Source: Candidatus Bipolaricaulota bacterium (lineage in GTDB: Bacteria; Bipolaricaulota; Bipolaricaulia; Bipolaricaulales; Bipolaricaulaceae). From it: DNA of 64,000 nt. Position numbers and translations under genes: made by a program. The stretch covers positions 186,001 through 250,000 of the forward strand of contig JANXBT010000002.1 in assembly GCA_025060415.1 (NCBI GenBank), read 5' to 3'. Under the pieces are notes generated by a model. It did no database searches. It saw nothing but the letters and a program-made list of their open reading frames with translations, and was not told the origin of the DNA. Positions 32,598 through 41,559 of the stretch are shown here, in pieces. Every line of letters begins with the position of its first letter. Position 1 is the first letter of the stretch.

Positions 32598-33321
32598 GCG
32601 CAACGTCACCGTTTCCGGAGCGGGGCGGATCGAGGGCGGCACTTACGGCACCGTGAGGATCGCGGGCGCGGGCCGGGTGGTGGGCGACCTCGTGGCCGAG
32701 GAGTTCAAGGCCGCGGGCTCGGCCAAGGTGGAGGGAAACCTCAAGGCCCAGAGATTCGAAGCCGCCGGATCCTTCAAATGCGAAGGGGACCTGGAGGTGG
32801 AGGAGGGCGAGGCCGCCGGTTCCCTCAAGGTCGAGGGGCACCTGCACGCCAAGGAGCTTAAGCTCGCGGGCTCCGCCCGGGCCAAGAGCATCCGCGGCGG
32901 ATACCTCCGGGCCGGCGGCTCTCTAGGCGTGGAGGAAAACGTGGAGGTGGAGACCTTCCGCCTCATTGGCGCCTTCGAGATCGGCGGGCTGCTCTCCGCG
33001 GACCGGGTGGAGGTGGAGCTGGAGGGCCGGGCCCGCGCCCAAGAAATCGGGGGCGAAAAGATCCTCATCCGGGCCGGACAGCGCAGCCTGGGCGGGTTCC
33101 TGTCCACCGCCCTGGGGCTTATCCTCGGCCACGCCTCCCCCAAGGAGCTCGTCGCCGAGATCATCGAGGGCGACGAGATCGAGCTGGAGGCGACCCAGGC
33201 CCGGCTGGTGCGCGGCGGAAGGATCAAAATCGGCCCGGGCTGCCGCATCGAGCGCGTGGAATATACGGACTCCTTGGAGGTGGCCCCGGGCGCGCAGGTG
33301 AAGGAGGAGGTGAAAGGATGA
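32581..33321 (+). CDS. Bactofilin-like polymer-forming protein
   Basis: About 246 aa built of short beta-helix turns with the pattern [23 protein letters not shown] repeated along residues 10-130 ([33 protein letters not shown]), typical of bactofilin/YhbE-type cytoskeletal polymers. A central hydrophobic piece ([19 protein letters not shown]) interrupts the helix before a second set of turns. It is probably membrane-associated scaffold. The start is GTG 32581 or GTG 32590; both overlap the regulator gene. The ATGA overlap at its end couples it to the membrane-protein gene. Confidence 0.72.
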   Translation: MRDVGERNVTVSGAGRIEGGTYGTVRIAGAGRVVGDLVAEEFKAAGSAKVEGNLKAQRFEAAGSFKCEGDLEVEEGEAAGSLKVEGHLHAKELKLAGSARAKSIRGGYLRAGGSLGVEENVEVETFRLIGAFEIGGLLSADRVEVELEGRARAQEIGGEKILIRAGQRSLGGFLSTALGLILGHASPKELVAEIIEGDEIELEATQARLVRGGRIKIGPGCRIERVEYTDSLEVAPGAQVKEEVKG

Positions 33322-33680
33322 GCGTTCTTTCGCGATTGTTTTGGAGAGCACGGCTGGTGGCGGACCTGGCCTCGGGGCTTCCCTTCCGCATCGTGAGCAC
33401 GGTCCTGGGAAGCGTTCTGGGCGGGGTCTTCGGCGCTTGTGGCGGCGCGCTGGGAATCCTTTTGGGAGTCATCGCCGCGGCCGTGGTTGTCCCCATCGTG
33501 GTTGCGGCGATGGCCTTAATTTTGGCCGTTGTGGTCCCGGTGGCCGCGTTCGCCCTGGGGCTGGCGGCCGTGGGCGTCGTTTTGGCCGTCCTCTTCTCGC
33601 CGCTGCTTGTCCTCTGGGTGCGTAGGCGCGAAAAGAGGGAGCTCGAGCGCTGGAAAAAAGAGCTGGAGCAGTGGAGGTAG
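33318..33680 (+). CDS. Small hydrophobic membrane protein, unknown function
   Basis: A 120-aa protein with two or three very hydrophobic helices between residues 22 and 98, rich in A, V, L and G, followed by a charged amphipathic tail (VRRREKRELERWKKELEQWR) that could form a coiled coil or contact the bactofilin. No family recognised. It is translationally coupled to both neighbours, which suggests it anchors the surrounding envelope/cytoskeletal proteins. Confidence 0.6.
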   Translation: MSVLSRLFWRARLVADLASGLPFRIVSTVLGSVLGGVFGACGGALGILLGVIAAAVVVPIVVAAMALILAVVVPVAAFALGLAAVGVVLAVLFSPLLVLWVRRREKRELERWKKELEQWR

Positions 33681-33682
33681 GG

Positions 33683-34516
33683 ATGAAGCGGGGAACCCTC
33701 GCCCACGAGTTGGGGGTGCCCAAGGCCTTGCGGGTGGAGGTCGTAGGTGGGGCCAGCGATGTGGTGCTGCAAGCTCACGGGGAAGGGAAGGCCCGGGTGG
33801 AGATGCGCTACACGATCCGCGGTTGGGGGAGCCGGGCCGAGGCCCTCGAGCGGGAACTCCGGAAGAGCCCGCCCGTGCACTGGCAAGAGGGGGTGTTGCG
33901 CGTGGGGCCTGAGCCCGAAGGGGTGGAGCTCGATTACACCCTCTTTCTTCCCGCCGAGGCGGAAGTGGAAGTGGAGGTGGGATCTGGCGACGTGACCGCC
34001 CGAGGTTTTTCCAAACGCCTGCGGATCGTCACCGGATCCGGGGATGTGGAGCTGATGGACCTCACGGGCGAGGTGCGCCTGCGCTGCGGAAGCGGCGACG
34101 TTGCGCTTACACGGGTGTTTGGCGCCCTCGACCTGCGCACGGGAAGCGGCGACATCCAGGGCTGGGAAGTCAAGGGCTACCTGGACGTGGAGACGGGCTC
34201 CGGCGACGTGGCTCTGGACGGCGTGGAGGGAGAGCTGCGCATCCTTACGGGGAGCGGCGACGTAAGGGTGGAAGGGCAATGCAAAGAGGAAACGTGGCGC
34301 ATCCGCACAAGCTCCGGGGACGTGCACCTCGCCCTTTTCAAAGGAGCTCAAGCGGAGCTGGACCTGCGTACGGAGTTTGGCGACCTCACCTGTGCCCTTC
34401 CTTTTTCCGCGGAGGAATGGCGGGAGGGCCGGCTGCGGGGCCGGCTGGGCGAAGCCCCACGGGGCCGAATCCAGGTGGAGACCGAGACCGGCGACATCGC
34501 GTTATCCTTGAAGTGA
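33683..34516 (+). CDS. DUF4097-family beta-repeat protein
   Basis: A 277-aa protein related to DUF4097/DUF4098 putative adhesins. From about residue 100 to the end it consists of nine turns marked by GSGDV-type motifs (GSGDVTARG, GSGDVELMD, GSGDVALTR, GSGDIQG, GSGDVALDG, GSGDVRVEG, SSGDVHL, EFGDLT, ETGDIALS) spaced about 18-20 residues, forming a predicted right-handed beta-helix. No signal peptide is seen, so it may act inside or be membrane-recruited by partners. ATG 33683 follows GGAGGTAGGG; it overlaps nothing and lies 2 bp after the membrane-protein gene. Confidence 0.7.
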   Translation: MKRGTLAHELGVPKALRVEVVGGASDVVLQAHGEGKARVEMRYTIRGWGSRAEALERELRKSPPVHWQEGVLRVGPEPEGVELDYTLFLPAEAEVEVEVGSGDVTARGFSKRLRIVTGSGDVELMDLTGEVRLRCGSGDVALTRVFGALDLRTGSGDIQGWEVKGYLDVETGSGDVALDGVEGELRILTGSGDVRVEGQCKEETWRIRTSSGDVHLALFKGAQAELDLRTEFGDLTCALPFSAEEWREGRLRGRLGEAPRGRIQVETETGDIALSLK

Positions 34517-34528
34517 AGGGAGGAAAGC

Positions 34529-36178
34529 GTGCCGCAAGCCCTGGAACAAGAGTTCTACCGGAAGGTGGAGGCCTGGTTTTCCCGGCTTTTGGAGGAGAGC
34601 CCGGTGGCGGCCACGGCCTTGGGCGACCACCGCTTCGACGGCCGCCTGGCGGACTACAGCCGCGCCGGGCTAGCTCGGAAAGAGCGGCTCCTGCGCGAGG
34701 CCCTCGAGGACTGGAGGAAACTGGACCCCTCCCAGCTCGGCCTCGAGGCCCGCCTCGACTACGAGGTCGTCCTTCGCCTCACCCAAAGCTACCTCCGGGA
34801 GTTCGAGCGCGTTCGCGGCCACCAGCGTAACCCCTCCGCCTATGTGTACGAGTGCGTCGGCGGGGTGTTCCTCCTCCTGGTCCGGGATTTCGCGCCCTTC
34901 CCGGAGCGGTTGAAATCCATGGTGGCGCGCACGCAGGAGATCCCCCGTGTCCTGCGGGAAGCCCAGGAGAACCTCGTCCCCGAGGAGATCCCCCCGGTGT
35001 GGGTGGAGATCGCTTTGGAGTCCGTACAGCGGGTGATCCCCGCGTTCGCCTTTTTCCTGCCGGCCCTGGCCCTACGGGTTCCCCGGCTTTCCCCCAAGAT
35101 GCTGCGGGCCTCGCGGGCCGCGGTGCGCGCCCTCCGCCAGTACCAGGCGTTCCTGGCGGAGCGCGTGCAGCCCCACGCCCGGGGGAACTTCGCCGTGGGC
35201 GAAGCCCTGTTTGAGGAGATCCTCCGGGAAGACCACCTCCTCCCCTACCGGGCCGAGGAGCTCCTCCGGCTCGGCCAGGAGCTCCTCCGCCGGACCCGGG
35301 AGGAGATGGAGGCGCAGGCTCAAAGGATCGATCCCCGCCGGTCCGCCCAGGCGATCCTGGAGGAAGCGAAGAACCGGCATCCCGCGCCCAAGGAGATCCT
35401 TCCGGCCTACCGGCGGGAGGTGGAGCGGGCCCGGGAATTCGTGCGGCGGGAGGGGGTGGTGACCCTTCCGGAAGGGGAGAGCCTGCGGGTGGAGCCCACG
35501 CCGCCGGCGCTGCGCCCCACCATCCCCTTCGCCGCCTACATGATGCCCGGCCCCTTGGAGAAAAAGCAGGAGGGGATCTTCTGGGTGACGCCGCCGGACC
35601 GGCTCATGCCTCCCAGGGCCCGCAAGGAAAAGCTGCGCGGACATTTCTGGGCCAAGATCCCCGTGACCGTCGTGCACGAGGCCTATCCTGGGCACCACCT
35701 CCAGCTTGTGTACGCCAACCGCTACGCCAAAACCCTCCCCCGCAAGCTCGGCTCCGCCCTCTCCTCCCTGTTTGTGGAGGGCTGGGCCTTCTACTGCGAG
35801 GAGCTCATGGAGAACCTGGGCTATTTGAACGACCCCGTGCAGAAGCTCGCGCGCCTCTCGGACCAGCTTTGGCGGGCTGCCCGTATCGTCATCGACGTCT
35901 CCCTCCACACGGGCACCATGACCGTGGAGGAGGCCGTGGAGTTCCTGGTGCGGGAGGTGGGGATGGAGCGGAGCAACGCCCTGGCGGAGGTGCGCCGCTA
36001 CACCCTCAGCCCCACCCAGCCCCTCAGCTACCTCGTGGGCAAGCTGGAAATCCTCAAAGTGATCGAGGAGGTCCGCCGCGCCCGACCCGAGCTCAGCCTG
36101 CGTGAGCTCCACGAGGCCCTCCTCTCCCAGGGCTCCCTACCGCCCAAGCTCCTCCGGGAGAGGCTCCTTGCGGGCTAG
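34529..36178 (+). CDS. DUF885-family putative metallopeptidase
   Basis: A 549-aa cytoplasmic protein with the DUF885 zinc motif HEAYPGHH (about residues 384-391), preceded by WAKIPVTVV and followed by FVEGWAFYCEELM with the third ligand region. The family includes putative dipeptidyl/carboxypeptidases related to angiotensin-converting-type folds. GTG 34529 follows GGGAGGAAAGC. It is the fifth gene after the YhbD-like regulator with short spacing, so co-transcription is likely; whether it shares a function with the bactofilin group is unclear. Confidence 0.85.
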   Translation: MPQALEQEFYRKVEAWFSRLLEESPVAATALGDHRFDGRLADYSRAGLARKERLLREALEDWRKLDPSQLGLEARLDYEVVLRLTQSYLREFERVRGHQRNPSAYVYECVGGVFLLLVRDFAPFPERLKSMVARTQEIPRVLREAQENLVPEEIPPVWVEIALESVQRVIPAFAFFLPALALRVPRLSPKMLRASRAAVRALRQYQAFLAERVQPHARGNFAVGEALFEEILREDHLLPYRAEELLRLGQELLRRTREEMEAQAQRIDPRRSAQAILEEAKNRHPAPKEILPAYRREVERAREFVRREGVVTLPEGESLRVEPTPPALRPTIPFAAYMMPGPLEKKQEGIFWVTPPDRLMPPRARKEKLRGHFWAKIPVTVVHEAYPGHHLQLVYANRYAKTLPRKLGSALSSLFVEGWAFYCEELMENLGYLNDPVQKLARLSDQLWRAARIVIDVSLHTGTMTVEEAVEFLVREVGMERSNALAEVRRYTLSPTQPLSYLVGKLEILKVIEEVRRARPELSLRELHEALLSQGSLPPKLLRERLLAG

Positions 36179-36180
36179 CG

Positions 36181-37107
36181 ATGGCCGAGCTCCGCCTCCG
36201 GGGGGTTCGCCCGCGCGACCTCCCCCAGGTCCTGGCCCTAGCCCAGAGCTCCTTCCCCGAGGAGATGGCCCTTTGGGGGTTCCGCCCCGCGCAGGCCCGC
36301 TTGTGGTTCCTCGCCTACGGCGTCCTGCGCCTCCTGCAAAGGCTGCGCGCAAAGCCGCGCTTCCAGTTCTACGTCGGCGAGGCGGAGGAACGGGTGGTGG
36401 CCGGGGCCATGGTGGAGTGGCGCAAACACTACGCCTACTTGCACGCGGTCATGGTCCATCCGGCGTTCCGGGGGAGGGGGATCGGCCGGCGCCTCGTCGC
36501 GCACGCCCTGGCCGAGGCCTTCCGCCTGGGCGCCCCCAAAGTGGTGCTCCACGTGCGCCCCGACAACCCGCCCGCCTTGCGCCTCTACACCCGCTTGGGG
36601 TTCCGGCCTTTTGAAGAACGTGTGGTGTTGGTGCGGGAGGGAAGGGAGCCCATCCAGGGGAAGCCCTGGCCGCCCCATTTCCGCCTCCTCCGCGCCCGCC
36701 CTTGGGACCCGCGGGTCCAGGCGGTCCGGGAGGCTGCGCGCGAGCCCGAGGCCGCGCGGGTCTACGGACCTCCCGAGCTCCCCGGATTCCCGTGGACCCT
36801 CTTCCCCAGGCTGCACCCCGAGCTTGGGAAGACGTGGCTCCTTTTGGATGCACAGGGGCAGCCCGTGGCCGCCCTCTCCCTCACCCCGATGGCGCCGACG
36901 TGGCTAATAAGCGTGGACCTTCGGCCTGAGGGGCGAGGAAAGGGCCTGGAGGAGGCGCTCCTTTCGTTCGGCGTGGGCCAAGCGCGGGGCCATACATGCC
37001 TCTTGCGCGCAAGCCTCCGAGACGCCCCCCTCCTCTGCGCCGCCCGCGCGCTGGGCTTTGGGGAAAGAATGCGCGAGCTCGGGATGGTCCGCGAAAAGGA
37101 GCGCTAG
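36181..37107 (+). CDS. GNAT-family acetyltransferase (two GNAT-like halves)
   Basis: A 308-aa protein. The N-terminal half is a clear GNAT domain with the acetyl-CoA motif HPAFRGRGIGRRLVAHAL (about 93-110) and a downstream LRLYTRLGFRP. The C-terminal half repeats a weaker version (LRPEGRGKGLEEALLSFGVG), as in MshD-like double-GNAT proteins. The acceptor is unknown. It begins 2 bp after the DUF885 gene. Confidence 0.78.
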   Translation: MAELRLRGVRPRDLPQVLALAQSSFPEEMALWGFRPAQARLWFLAYGVLRLLQRLRAKPRFQFYVGEAEERVVAGAMVEWRKHYAYLHAVMVHPAFRGRGIGRRLVAHALAEAFRLGAPKVVLHVRPDNPPALRLYTRLGFRPFEERVVLVREGREPIQGKPWPPHFRLLRARPWDPRVQAVREAAREPEAARVYGPPELPGFPWTLFPRLHPELGKTWLLLDAQGQPVAALSLTPMAPTWLISVDLRPEGRGKGLEEALLSFGVGQARGHTCLLRASLRDAPLLCAARALGFGERMRELGMVREKER

Positions 37108-37108
37108 C

Positions 37109-38320
37109 GTGCCCGCATGGAAGGGCCGGTTCTTCACGATTTGGGCGGGCCAGCAACTTTCGCTTTTCGGCACCACCGTCGCCCAGTTCGCCCTTGTGTG
37201 GTGGCTCACGCAGCGGACGGGTTCGGCCACGGTGCTGGCTACGGCTAGCCTCGCGGCCCTCCTGCCCAGCGTTCTTCTTGGGCCGTTTGCGGGAGCGCTG
37301 GTGGACCGGTGGAACCGCCGCCGGGTGATGCTCGTCGCCGACAGCCTCATCGCCCTCGTCTCCCTGGCCTTGGCCCTCCTGTTTTGGGCGGGAAAAGCCG
37401 AGGTCTGGCACATCTATCTCGTGAAGGTGGTGCGGGCCCTGGGCGGGGCCTTTCACTGGCCGGCCATGACGGCCTCCGTCTCCCTCATGGTTCCTAAGGA
37501 GCACCTTTCCCGCATCGCCGGCCTCAACCACGCCCTGAACGGCCTCCGGACCATCGTAGGACCGCCCGCAGCCGCGCTCCTTCTCACCGCTTTTCCGATC
37601 CACCTCGTCCTGGGGATTGACGTCCTCACCGCCATCTTGGCCGTGGCCCCCCTCCTTTTCGTTTCCATCCCCCAGCCCGGGGCTGCTCGGGACCGTCCCC
37701 CGTATTTCCGGGAGCTTGCGCACGGCTTCCGCTACATTTGGAGCTGGCGGGGTGCCTTGTACCTCGTGTTAGGAGCCACGCTGCTCAACGCGCTCCTGAG
37801 CCCGGCTTCCTCGCTCCTTCCTCTTCTGGTTACCAAGCATTTTGGAAAAGGGGCGCTGGAGCTGGGCTGGCTGGAGTCGGCCTTCGGCTTCGGCGTCATC
37901 GCCGGGGGGTTGCTCCTGTCCGCCTGGGGTGGGTTCAAGCGTCGCATCTTCACGGCCCTTTTAGGCATGGCCGGGATGGGGGTGGGTGTATTAGCCCTGG
38001 GAATGGCCCCCGCCCATCGGTTCCCCCTGGCCTTGGGCGCCATGGCTTGGGTGGGGCTCATGAACCCCATCACGAACGGACCGCTCATGGCCATTCTCCA
38101 AGCCACCGTGGCCCCCGAGATCCAAGGGCGCGTCTTTTCGGTGATAAGTAGTCTTGCCGAGGGCGCAAGCCCGGTGGGCCTGGCCTTGGCCGGCCCGGTG
38201 GCCGACCTCTTCGGGGTTCAGGTCTGGTTCCTTCTTGGAGGCTCGGGCCTCCTCCTCATGGGGCTCGGCGGCTTCTTTGTCCCCTCCCTGGTGCGCATCG
38301 AGGAAGGAGCCGTAAAATAG
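37109..38320 (+). CDS. Major facilitator superfamily transporter (MFS_3-like)
   Basis: An integral membrane protein of 403 aa with about 12 helices. The cytoplasmic loop between helices 2 and 3 reads LVDRWNRRRVMLVAD, the MFS motif A. It resembles drug/siderophore exporters of the MFS_3 group. GTG 37109 lies 8 bases after AAGGAG and only 1 bp after the GNAT stop; a longer frame would overlap the GNAT gene by 50 bp. Substrate unknown. Confidence 0.85.
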   Translation: MPAWKGRFFTIWAGQQLSLFGTTVAQFALVWWLTQRTGSATVLATASLAALLPSVLLGPFAGALVDRWNRRRVMLVADSLIALVSLALALLFWAGKAEVWHIYLVKVVRALGGAFHWPAMTASVSLMVPKEHLSRIAGLNHALNGLRTIVGPPAAALLLTAFPIHLVLGIDVLTAILAVAPLLFVSIPQPGAARDRPPYFRELAHGFRYIWSWRGALYLVLGATLLNALLSPASSLLPLLVTKHFGKGALELGWLESAFGFGVIAGGLLLSAWGGFKRRIFTALLGMAGMGVGVLALGMAPAHRFPLALGAMAWVGLMNPITNGPLMAILQATVAPEIQGRVFSVISSLAEGASPVGLALAGPVADLFGVQVWFLLGGSGLLLMGLGGFFVPSLVRIEEGAVK

Positions 38321-38323
38321 AGC

Positions 38324-38890
38324 GTGGCGGAACACGGGGCGCTTTGGGTGATCGTGGGCCTTGTTGCCTGCGGTCTTGTGGCCCTTTGGGCCACCCGGCC
38401 GGCCCCGCCGGGGGTCGTGGCCGAGCTCGATCTGTCCCGCTTTCTGGGGCGCTGGTACGCCCTCGCCCACATCCCCACAAGCTTTGAACGCGGCTGCGCC
38501 CACGGGACCACCGCCACCTACGTCCTCCTCCCCAACGGCCAGATCGAGGTGCTCAACGAGTGCTACGATGCCCAGGGGAAGAAGCGGGTGGCCCGCGGCC
38601 GGGCCTGGATCCCTAACCCTCAGGAACCCGCCAAGCTCAAGGTGAGCTTCGTAAGCCTCTTTGGGATCCCGCTTTTCGCCGGCGACTACTGGGTGATCGA
38701 ACTCGCTCCGGATTACTCCTACGCCGTGGTGGGCCACCCCACGCGGAGGTACGGCTGGATCCTTTCCCGCACGCCTAAGCTGGACGAGGCCGCCTGGGCC
38801 CGGATCAAGGCGGCGTTGGCGCGCGCGGGCTACCGCTGGGAACAGTTCGTCCTCATCGACCAATCCGTACACCTGGGGGCCAAGTCCTAG
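38324..38890 (+). CDS. Bacterial lipocalin (Blc-like)
   Basis: A 188-aa protein with an N-terminal membrane anchor (about 6-25) and a lipocalin barrel. The GxW signature is in FLGRWYALAHIPTSFERG; VLNECYDAQGKKRVARGRAW, GDYWVIELAPDYSYAVVGHP and WILSRTPKLDE are the following strands and match Blc. The anchor lacks an obvious lipobox with cysteine in canonical position, though a cysteine occurs at residue 16. The family binds lysophospholipids or fatty acids in the envelope. GTG start 4 bp after the MFS stop; the stop overlaps a convergent gene by 4 bp. Confidence 0.85.
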   Translation: MAEHGALWVIVGLVACGLVALWATRPAPPGVVAELDLSRFLGRWYALAHIPTSFERGCAHGTTATYVLLPNGQIEVLNECYDAQGKKRVARGRAWIPNPQEPAKLKVSFVSLFGIPLFAGDYWVIELAPDYSYAVVGHPTRRYGWILSRTPKLDEAAWARIKAALARAGYRWEQFVLIDQSVHLGAKS

Positions 38891-39594
38891 GGGAGCGGCT
38901 GGACCTCGCAGCGGCCCGCGGCGCTCACGCGGAGAAGGGTTCGATTGCCCAAGGGGCGCCAGGGGCGTGCGGCGTCGGCGGGCTCAGAGGCCACGGCCAC
39001 GCAATCCGGGCCCTCGTGGACCCACAAGGTGAAATAATCCGGATCCCGGGTGTAGGCGCAAAGGGCGTAGAGGTCCTCCCCCTCGGAGAGGAGGAGGTTC
39101 AGCGCCGACCAATCCTGTAGGGTGCGCAAAAGCTCGGCCAAACACGCCCCAAGCCTTTCGGGGGTCCGGGGCCGCCAGCGCCGGGCAAGCCAAAGGAGGA
39201 CCCGCCGGGAATCGCTGCCCCATCCCGCGCCCAGCCGGTCCACGTCCCGCACGGTGCCGTTGTGGCAGAGGAAAACCCCGTCGTAGAAGAAGGGGTGGGC
39301 GTGGGCGGCTCCCCGCAGGCCTTGGTACTCTGGGGAGGATTTGCGGGCGTGGGCCAGAAGGAGGGTGGCGGGGGCGTTCACCGGGCCGGGGATGCCCTCC
39401 TGGGCCAAGGCCTTGGGGCCGAATCGGAAAAGGTGCCATCGCCCCTGGGGGTCGCGGAAGGCGTAGCCCAACCCATCCCGATGGGGAGCCCTTTGCCCGC
39501 GGAGGCTGAGGCCCAGGAGGCCCGGGGAGGCCTCCAAAAGCCACCGGCGAAGGGGGAAGGGTTGGGGGCTCCAGACGCCAAGCATCCGGCACAT
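38887..39594 (-). CDS. Class II glutamine amidotransferase (YafJ-like)
   Basis: A 235-aa Ntn-type amidohydrolase: after removal of Met1 the catalytic Cys2 (MCRMLGVW) is exposed. Further family features are HARKSSPEYQGLRGAAHAHP, FFYDGVFLCHNGTVRDVDRL and GSDSRRVLLWLARR. It matches the YafJ/DUG3-like group, which may act on gamma-glutamyl compounds; the reaction here is not known. It starts 2 bp after the polX stop in the same operon. Confidence 0.82.
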   Translation of the reverse strand: MCRMLGVWSPQPFPLRRWLLEASPGLLGLSLRGQRAPHRDGLGYAFRDPQGRWHLFRFGPKALAQEGIPGPVNAPATLLLAHARKSSPEYQGLRGAAHAHPFFYDGVFLCHNGTVRDVDRLGAGWGSDSRRVLLWLARRWRPRTPERLGACLAELLRTLQDWSALNLLLSEGEDLYALCAYTRDPDYFTLWVHEGPDCVAVASEPADAARPWRPLGNRTLLRVSAAGRCEVQPLP

Positions 39595-39596
39595 GG

Positions 39597-41312
39597 CTAG
39601 CGCCCTCGCTTGAGGGCGGCCAAGAAGGCCTCCACGGGCAGGGTGTTCAACACGTCCTCCGCCTCCGCCCAGCCCCGCCGCAGGGTGAGCACCCCGTACT
39701 CCAGGAAATCCAGGTGCTCGGGGGCGTGGGCGTCGGTCCCCAAAACGAAGCGCACCCCGTGCTCCAGGGCCCGGCGGATGAGGTCCGCGGGGAGATCCAG
39801 GCGCTGAGGGTTGGCGTTCACCTCCAGGGCCGTTCCCGCCTTGGCCGCCCGCCGGAAAACCTCGTCCCAATCCGCCTCATAGGCGGGGCGCTCGCCGATG
39901 AGCCGCCCCGTGGGATGCCCCAGCACGTCTACCCCTTCGTCCTCCACGGCCCGCACCAGCCGCTCCGTCATCTCCTTTTTGGAGAGCCGGAAATGGGTGT
40001 GCACGGAGGCGATCACCAGGTCCAGCTCGGAAAGGAGATCCCGCGGGACGTCCACGGCCCCGTCCTTCCCGATGTTGGCCTCCACCCCGCACAGGAGGCG
40101 GACGTCCTTGAGGGCCTCGTTGAGGCGGCGGATGGCCTCGATCTGGCGGCGCAGGTCGTCCGGGGACAGGCCGGGGATGGCTTGGGCGAAGCGCAGGTGG
40201 TCGGTGACGGCGATGTAGCGCAGGCCGCGGGCGCGCGCGGCCTCCACCGCCGCCCGAAGGTCCATCTTCCCGTCGGACCAGTCCGTGTGCACGTGGAGGT
40301 CGGCGAGGATCTCCGCGCGCTCCACCAGCTTGGGGAGGGCGCCCACTTCGGCGGCCTGGATCTCCCCCTGGTCCTCGCGGAGCTCCGGGGGGATCCAGGC
40401 CAGGCCCAGGGCCTGGTAGATCTCCTCCTCCGTGCGGCCGGCGATCCAGCGGTCGTGCGCATCAAAAAGGCCGTACTCGTTGAGCTTCCAGCCCCGGGCC
40501 GCGGCCCGCTCCCGCAGGCGGATGTTGTGGGCCTGGGAGCCCGTGAAGTACTGGAGGGCCGCGCCGAAGGATCCCTCGGGGACGATGCGCAAATCCGCCC
40601 GGAGCCCCCCATGGAGGCGCACCGAGGACTTCTTGGGGCCCTGGGCCAACACCTCCTCCACCTCGGGGAGGGCGCAGAAGGCGCGCGCGGCCTCCTCCGG
40701 GCGGTCCGAGACGGCCAGGAGGTCGAGGTCGCCCACCGTCTCCTTTCCCCGCCGCAGGGATCCGGCGGGCTCCACCCGCTGGAAGAGCCCGGTGGCCAAA
40801 AGCCTCTGGCAAAGGCTCCGGGCCAAAGGAAGGGCGTACCCCAAAAGCTCGCGCTTTTCGGTGCCCCGCGCCTCCTGCAAGCCCCGCAAGATCTTCTCCT
40901 CGATCTTGGGGCCCAGGCCCTTGACCTCCCGGATCTTCCCCTCCCGCGCCGCCCGCTCGAGGTCCTCCAGGGTGCGCACGCCCAGGGCCTCGTACAGGAG
41001 CTTCACCGTTTTGGGCCCCACCCCCTCCACCTGGGTGAGGCCGTAGAGGTCCACGGGGAGCTTGGCCTTGAGCTCCTCATGGAGGGAGAGCTTGCCGGTT
41101 TTCACGATCTCCTCGATCTTTTTGGCGATGGACTCGCCCACACCCGGCAGCTCGTGGAGGCGGCCCTGCTCCACCAGGTCCTCGATGGGGACGGGGCAGG
41201 ACTCCACGGCCTGGGCGGCGCGCCGGTACGCGCGGGGCTTGAACTCCACCCCCTCCAGCTCCAGGAGGTCGGCCACCTCGTAGAGGATCCTGGCCACCAG
41301 GCGGTTCTTCAT
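39597..41312 (-). CDS. polX: DNA polymerase X with PHP domain
   Basis: Family-X gap-filling DNA repair polymerase with 3'-5' exonuclease, 571 aa as in Bacillus and Thermus PolX. N-terminal helix-hairpin-helix motifs (LPGVGESIAKKIEEIV, VEGVGPKTVKLLYEAL) are followed by the polymerase motif PAGSLRRGKETVGDLDLLAV and a C-terminal PHP domain beginning ILADLHVHTDWSDGKMDLRA with later metal ligands (GVEANIGKDG, VIASVHTHF, GTDAHAPEHL). ATG 41312 overlaps the upstream DUF6485 stop (ATGA); a longer frame to 41447 is unlikely. Confidence 0.93.
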   Translation of the reverse strand: MKNRLVARILYEVADLLELEGVEFKPRAYRRAAQAVESCPVPIEDLVEQGRLHELPGVGESIAKKIEEIVKTGKLSLHEELKAKLPVDLYGLTQVEGVGPKTVKLLYEALGVRTLEDLERAAREGKIREVKGLGPKIEEKILRGLQEARGTEKRELLGYALPLARSLCQRLLATGLFQRVEPAGSLRRGKETVGDLDLLAVSDRPEEAARAFCALPEVEEVLAQGPKKSSVRLHGGLRADLRIVPEGSFGAALQYFTGSQAHNIRLRERAAARGWKLNEYGLFDAHDRWIAGRTEEEIYQALGLAWIPPELREDQGEIQAAEVGALPKLVERAEILADLHVHTDWSDGKMDLRAAVEAARARGLRYIAVTDHLRFAQAIPGLSPDDLRRQIEAIRRLNEALKDVRLLCGVEANIGKDGAVDVPRDLLSELDLVIASVHTHFRLSKKEMTERLVRAVEDEGVDVLGHPTGRLIGERPAYEADWDEVFRRAAKAGTALEVNANPQRLDLPADLIRRALEHGVRFVLGTDAHAPEHLDFLEYGVLTLRRGWAEAEDVLNTLPVEAFLAALKRGR

Positions 41313-41506
41313 TTGTGGAGCGCAGCGAACCGGGCGAAGGAGCGGTCGTAGGTGCGTTCCACCTCCGGCGGGAAGAAGCAGGCGGGAAGCTCGCGGTGGG
41401 CGAGGTGATAGTGCAAACATTCGCAGCACTTGCCCTTGCGGGAGCACTCGGGCCAGGTGCAGGGGCAGCGGGACAGGTTCTTCTTAAGGTTAGGGCAGTC
41501 CGCCAC
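41309..41506 (-). CDS. DUF6485 cysteine-rich small protein
   Basis: About 65 aa, seven cysteines: DCPNLKKNLSRCPCTWPECS and KGKCCECLHYHLAHRELPAC then FFPPEVERTYDRSF. This closely matches DUF6485 proteins common in anaerobes; the cysteines suggest zinc or iron-sulphur binding. The ribosome site AAGGAGGG lies seven bases from GTG 41506 but only one base from ATG 41510-41512, so GTG is preferred. It heads the operon with polX. Confidence 0.75.
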   Translation of the reverse strand: MADCPNLKKNLSRCPCTWPECSRKGKCCECLHYHLAHRELPACFFPPEVERTYDRSFARFAALHK

Positions 41507-41524
41507 GGCCATCCCTCCTTTCCT

Positions 41525-41535
41525 GGGGAATCCCC
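41525..41535. promoter_or_regulatory. Short palindrome in the divergent DUF6485/phosphodiesterase region
   Basis: GGGGAATCCCC is a 5+1+5 palindrome lying between the divergent starts, 9 bp upstream of the plus-strand TATAAT. It could be an operator acting on both genes; in GC-rich DNA such short palindromes also arise by chance. Confidence 0.25.
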
Positions 41536-41544
41536 GCCACTCGC

Positions 41545-41550
41545 TATAAT
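41545..41550 (+). promoter_or_regulatory. -10 box of the phosphodiesterase gene (near-leaderless)
   Basis: Perfect TATAAT, nine bases before ATG 41560. No ribosome-binding sequence lies between. Confidence 0.5.
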
Positions 41551-41559
41551 GCCGGCGCC

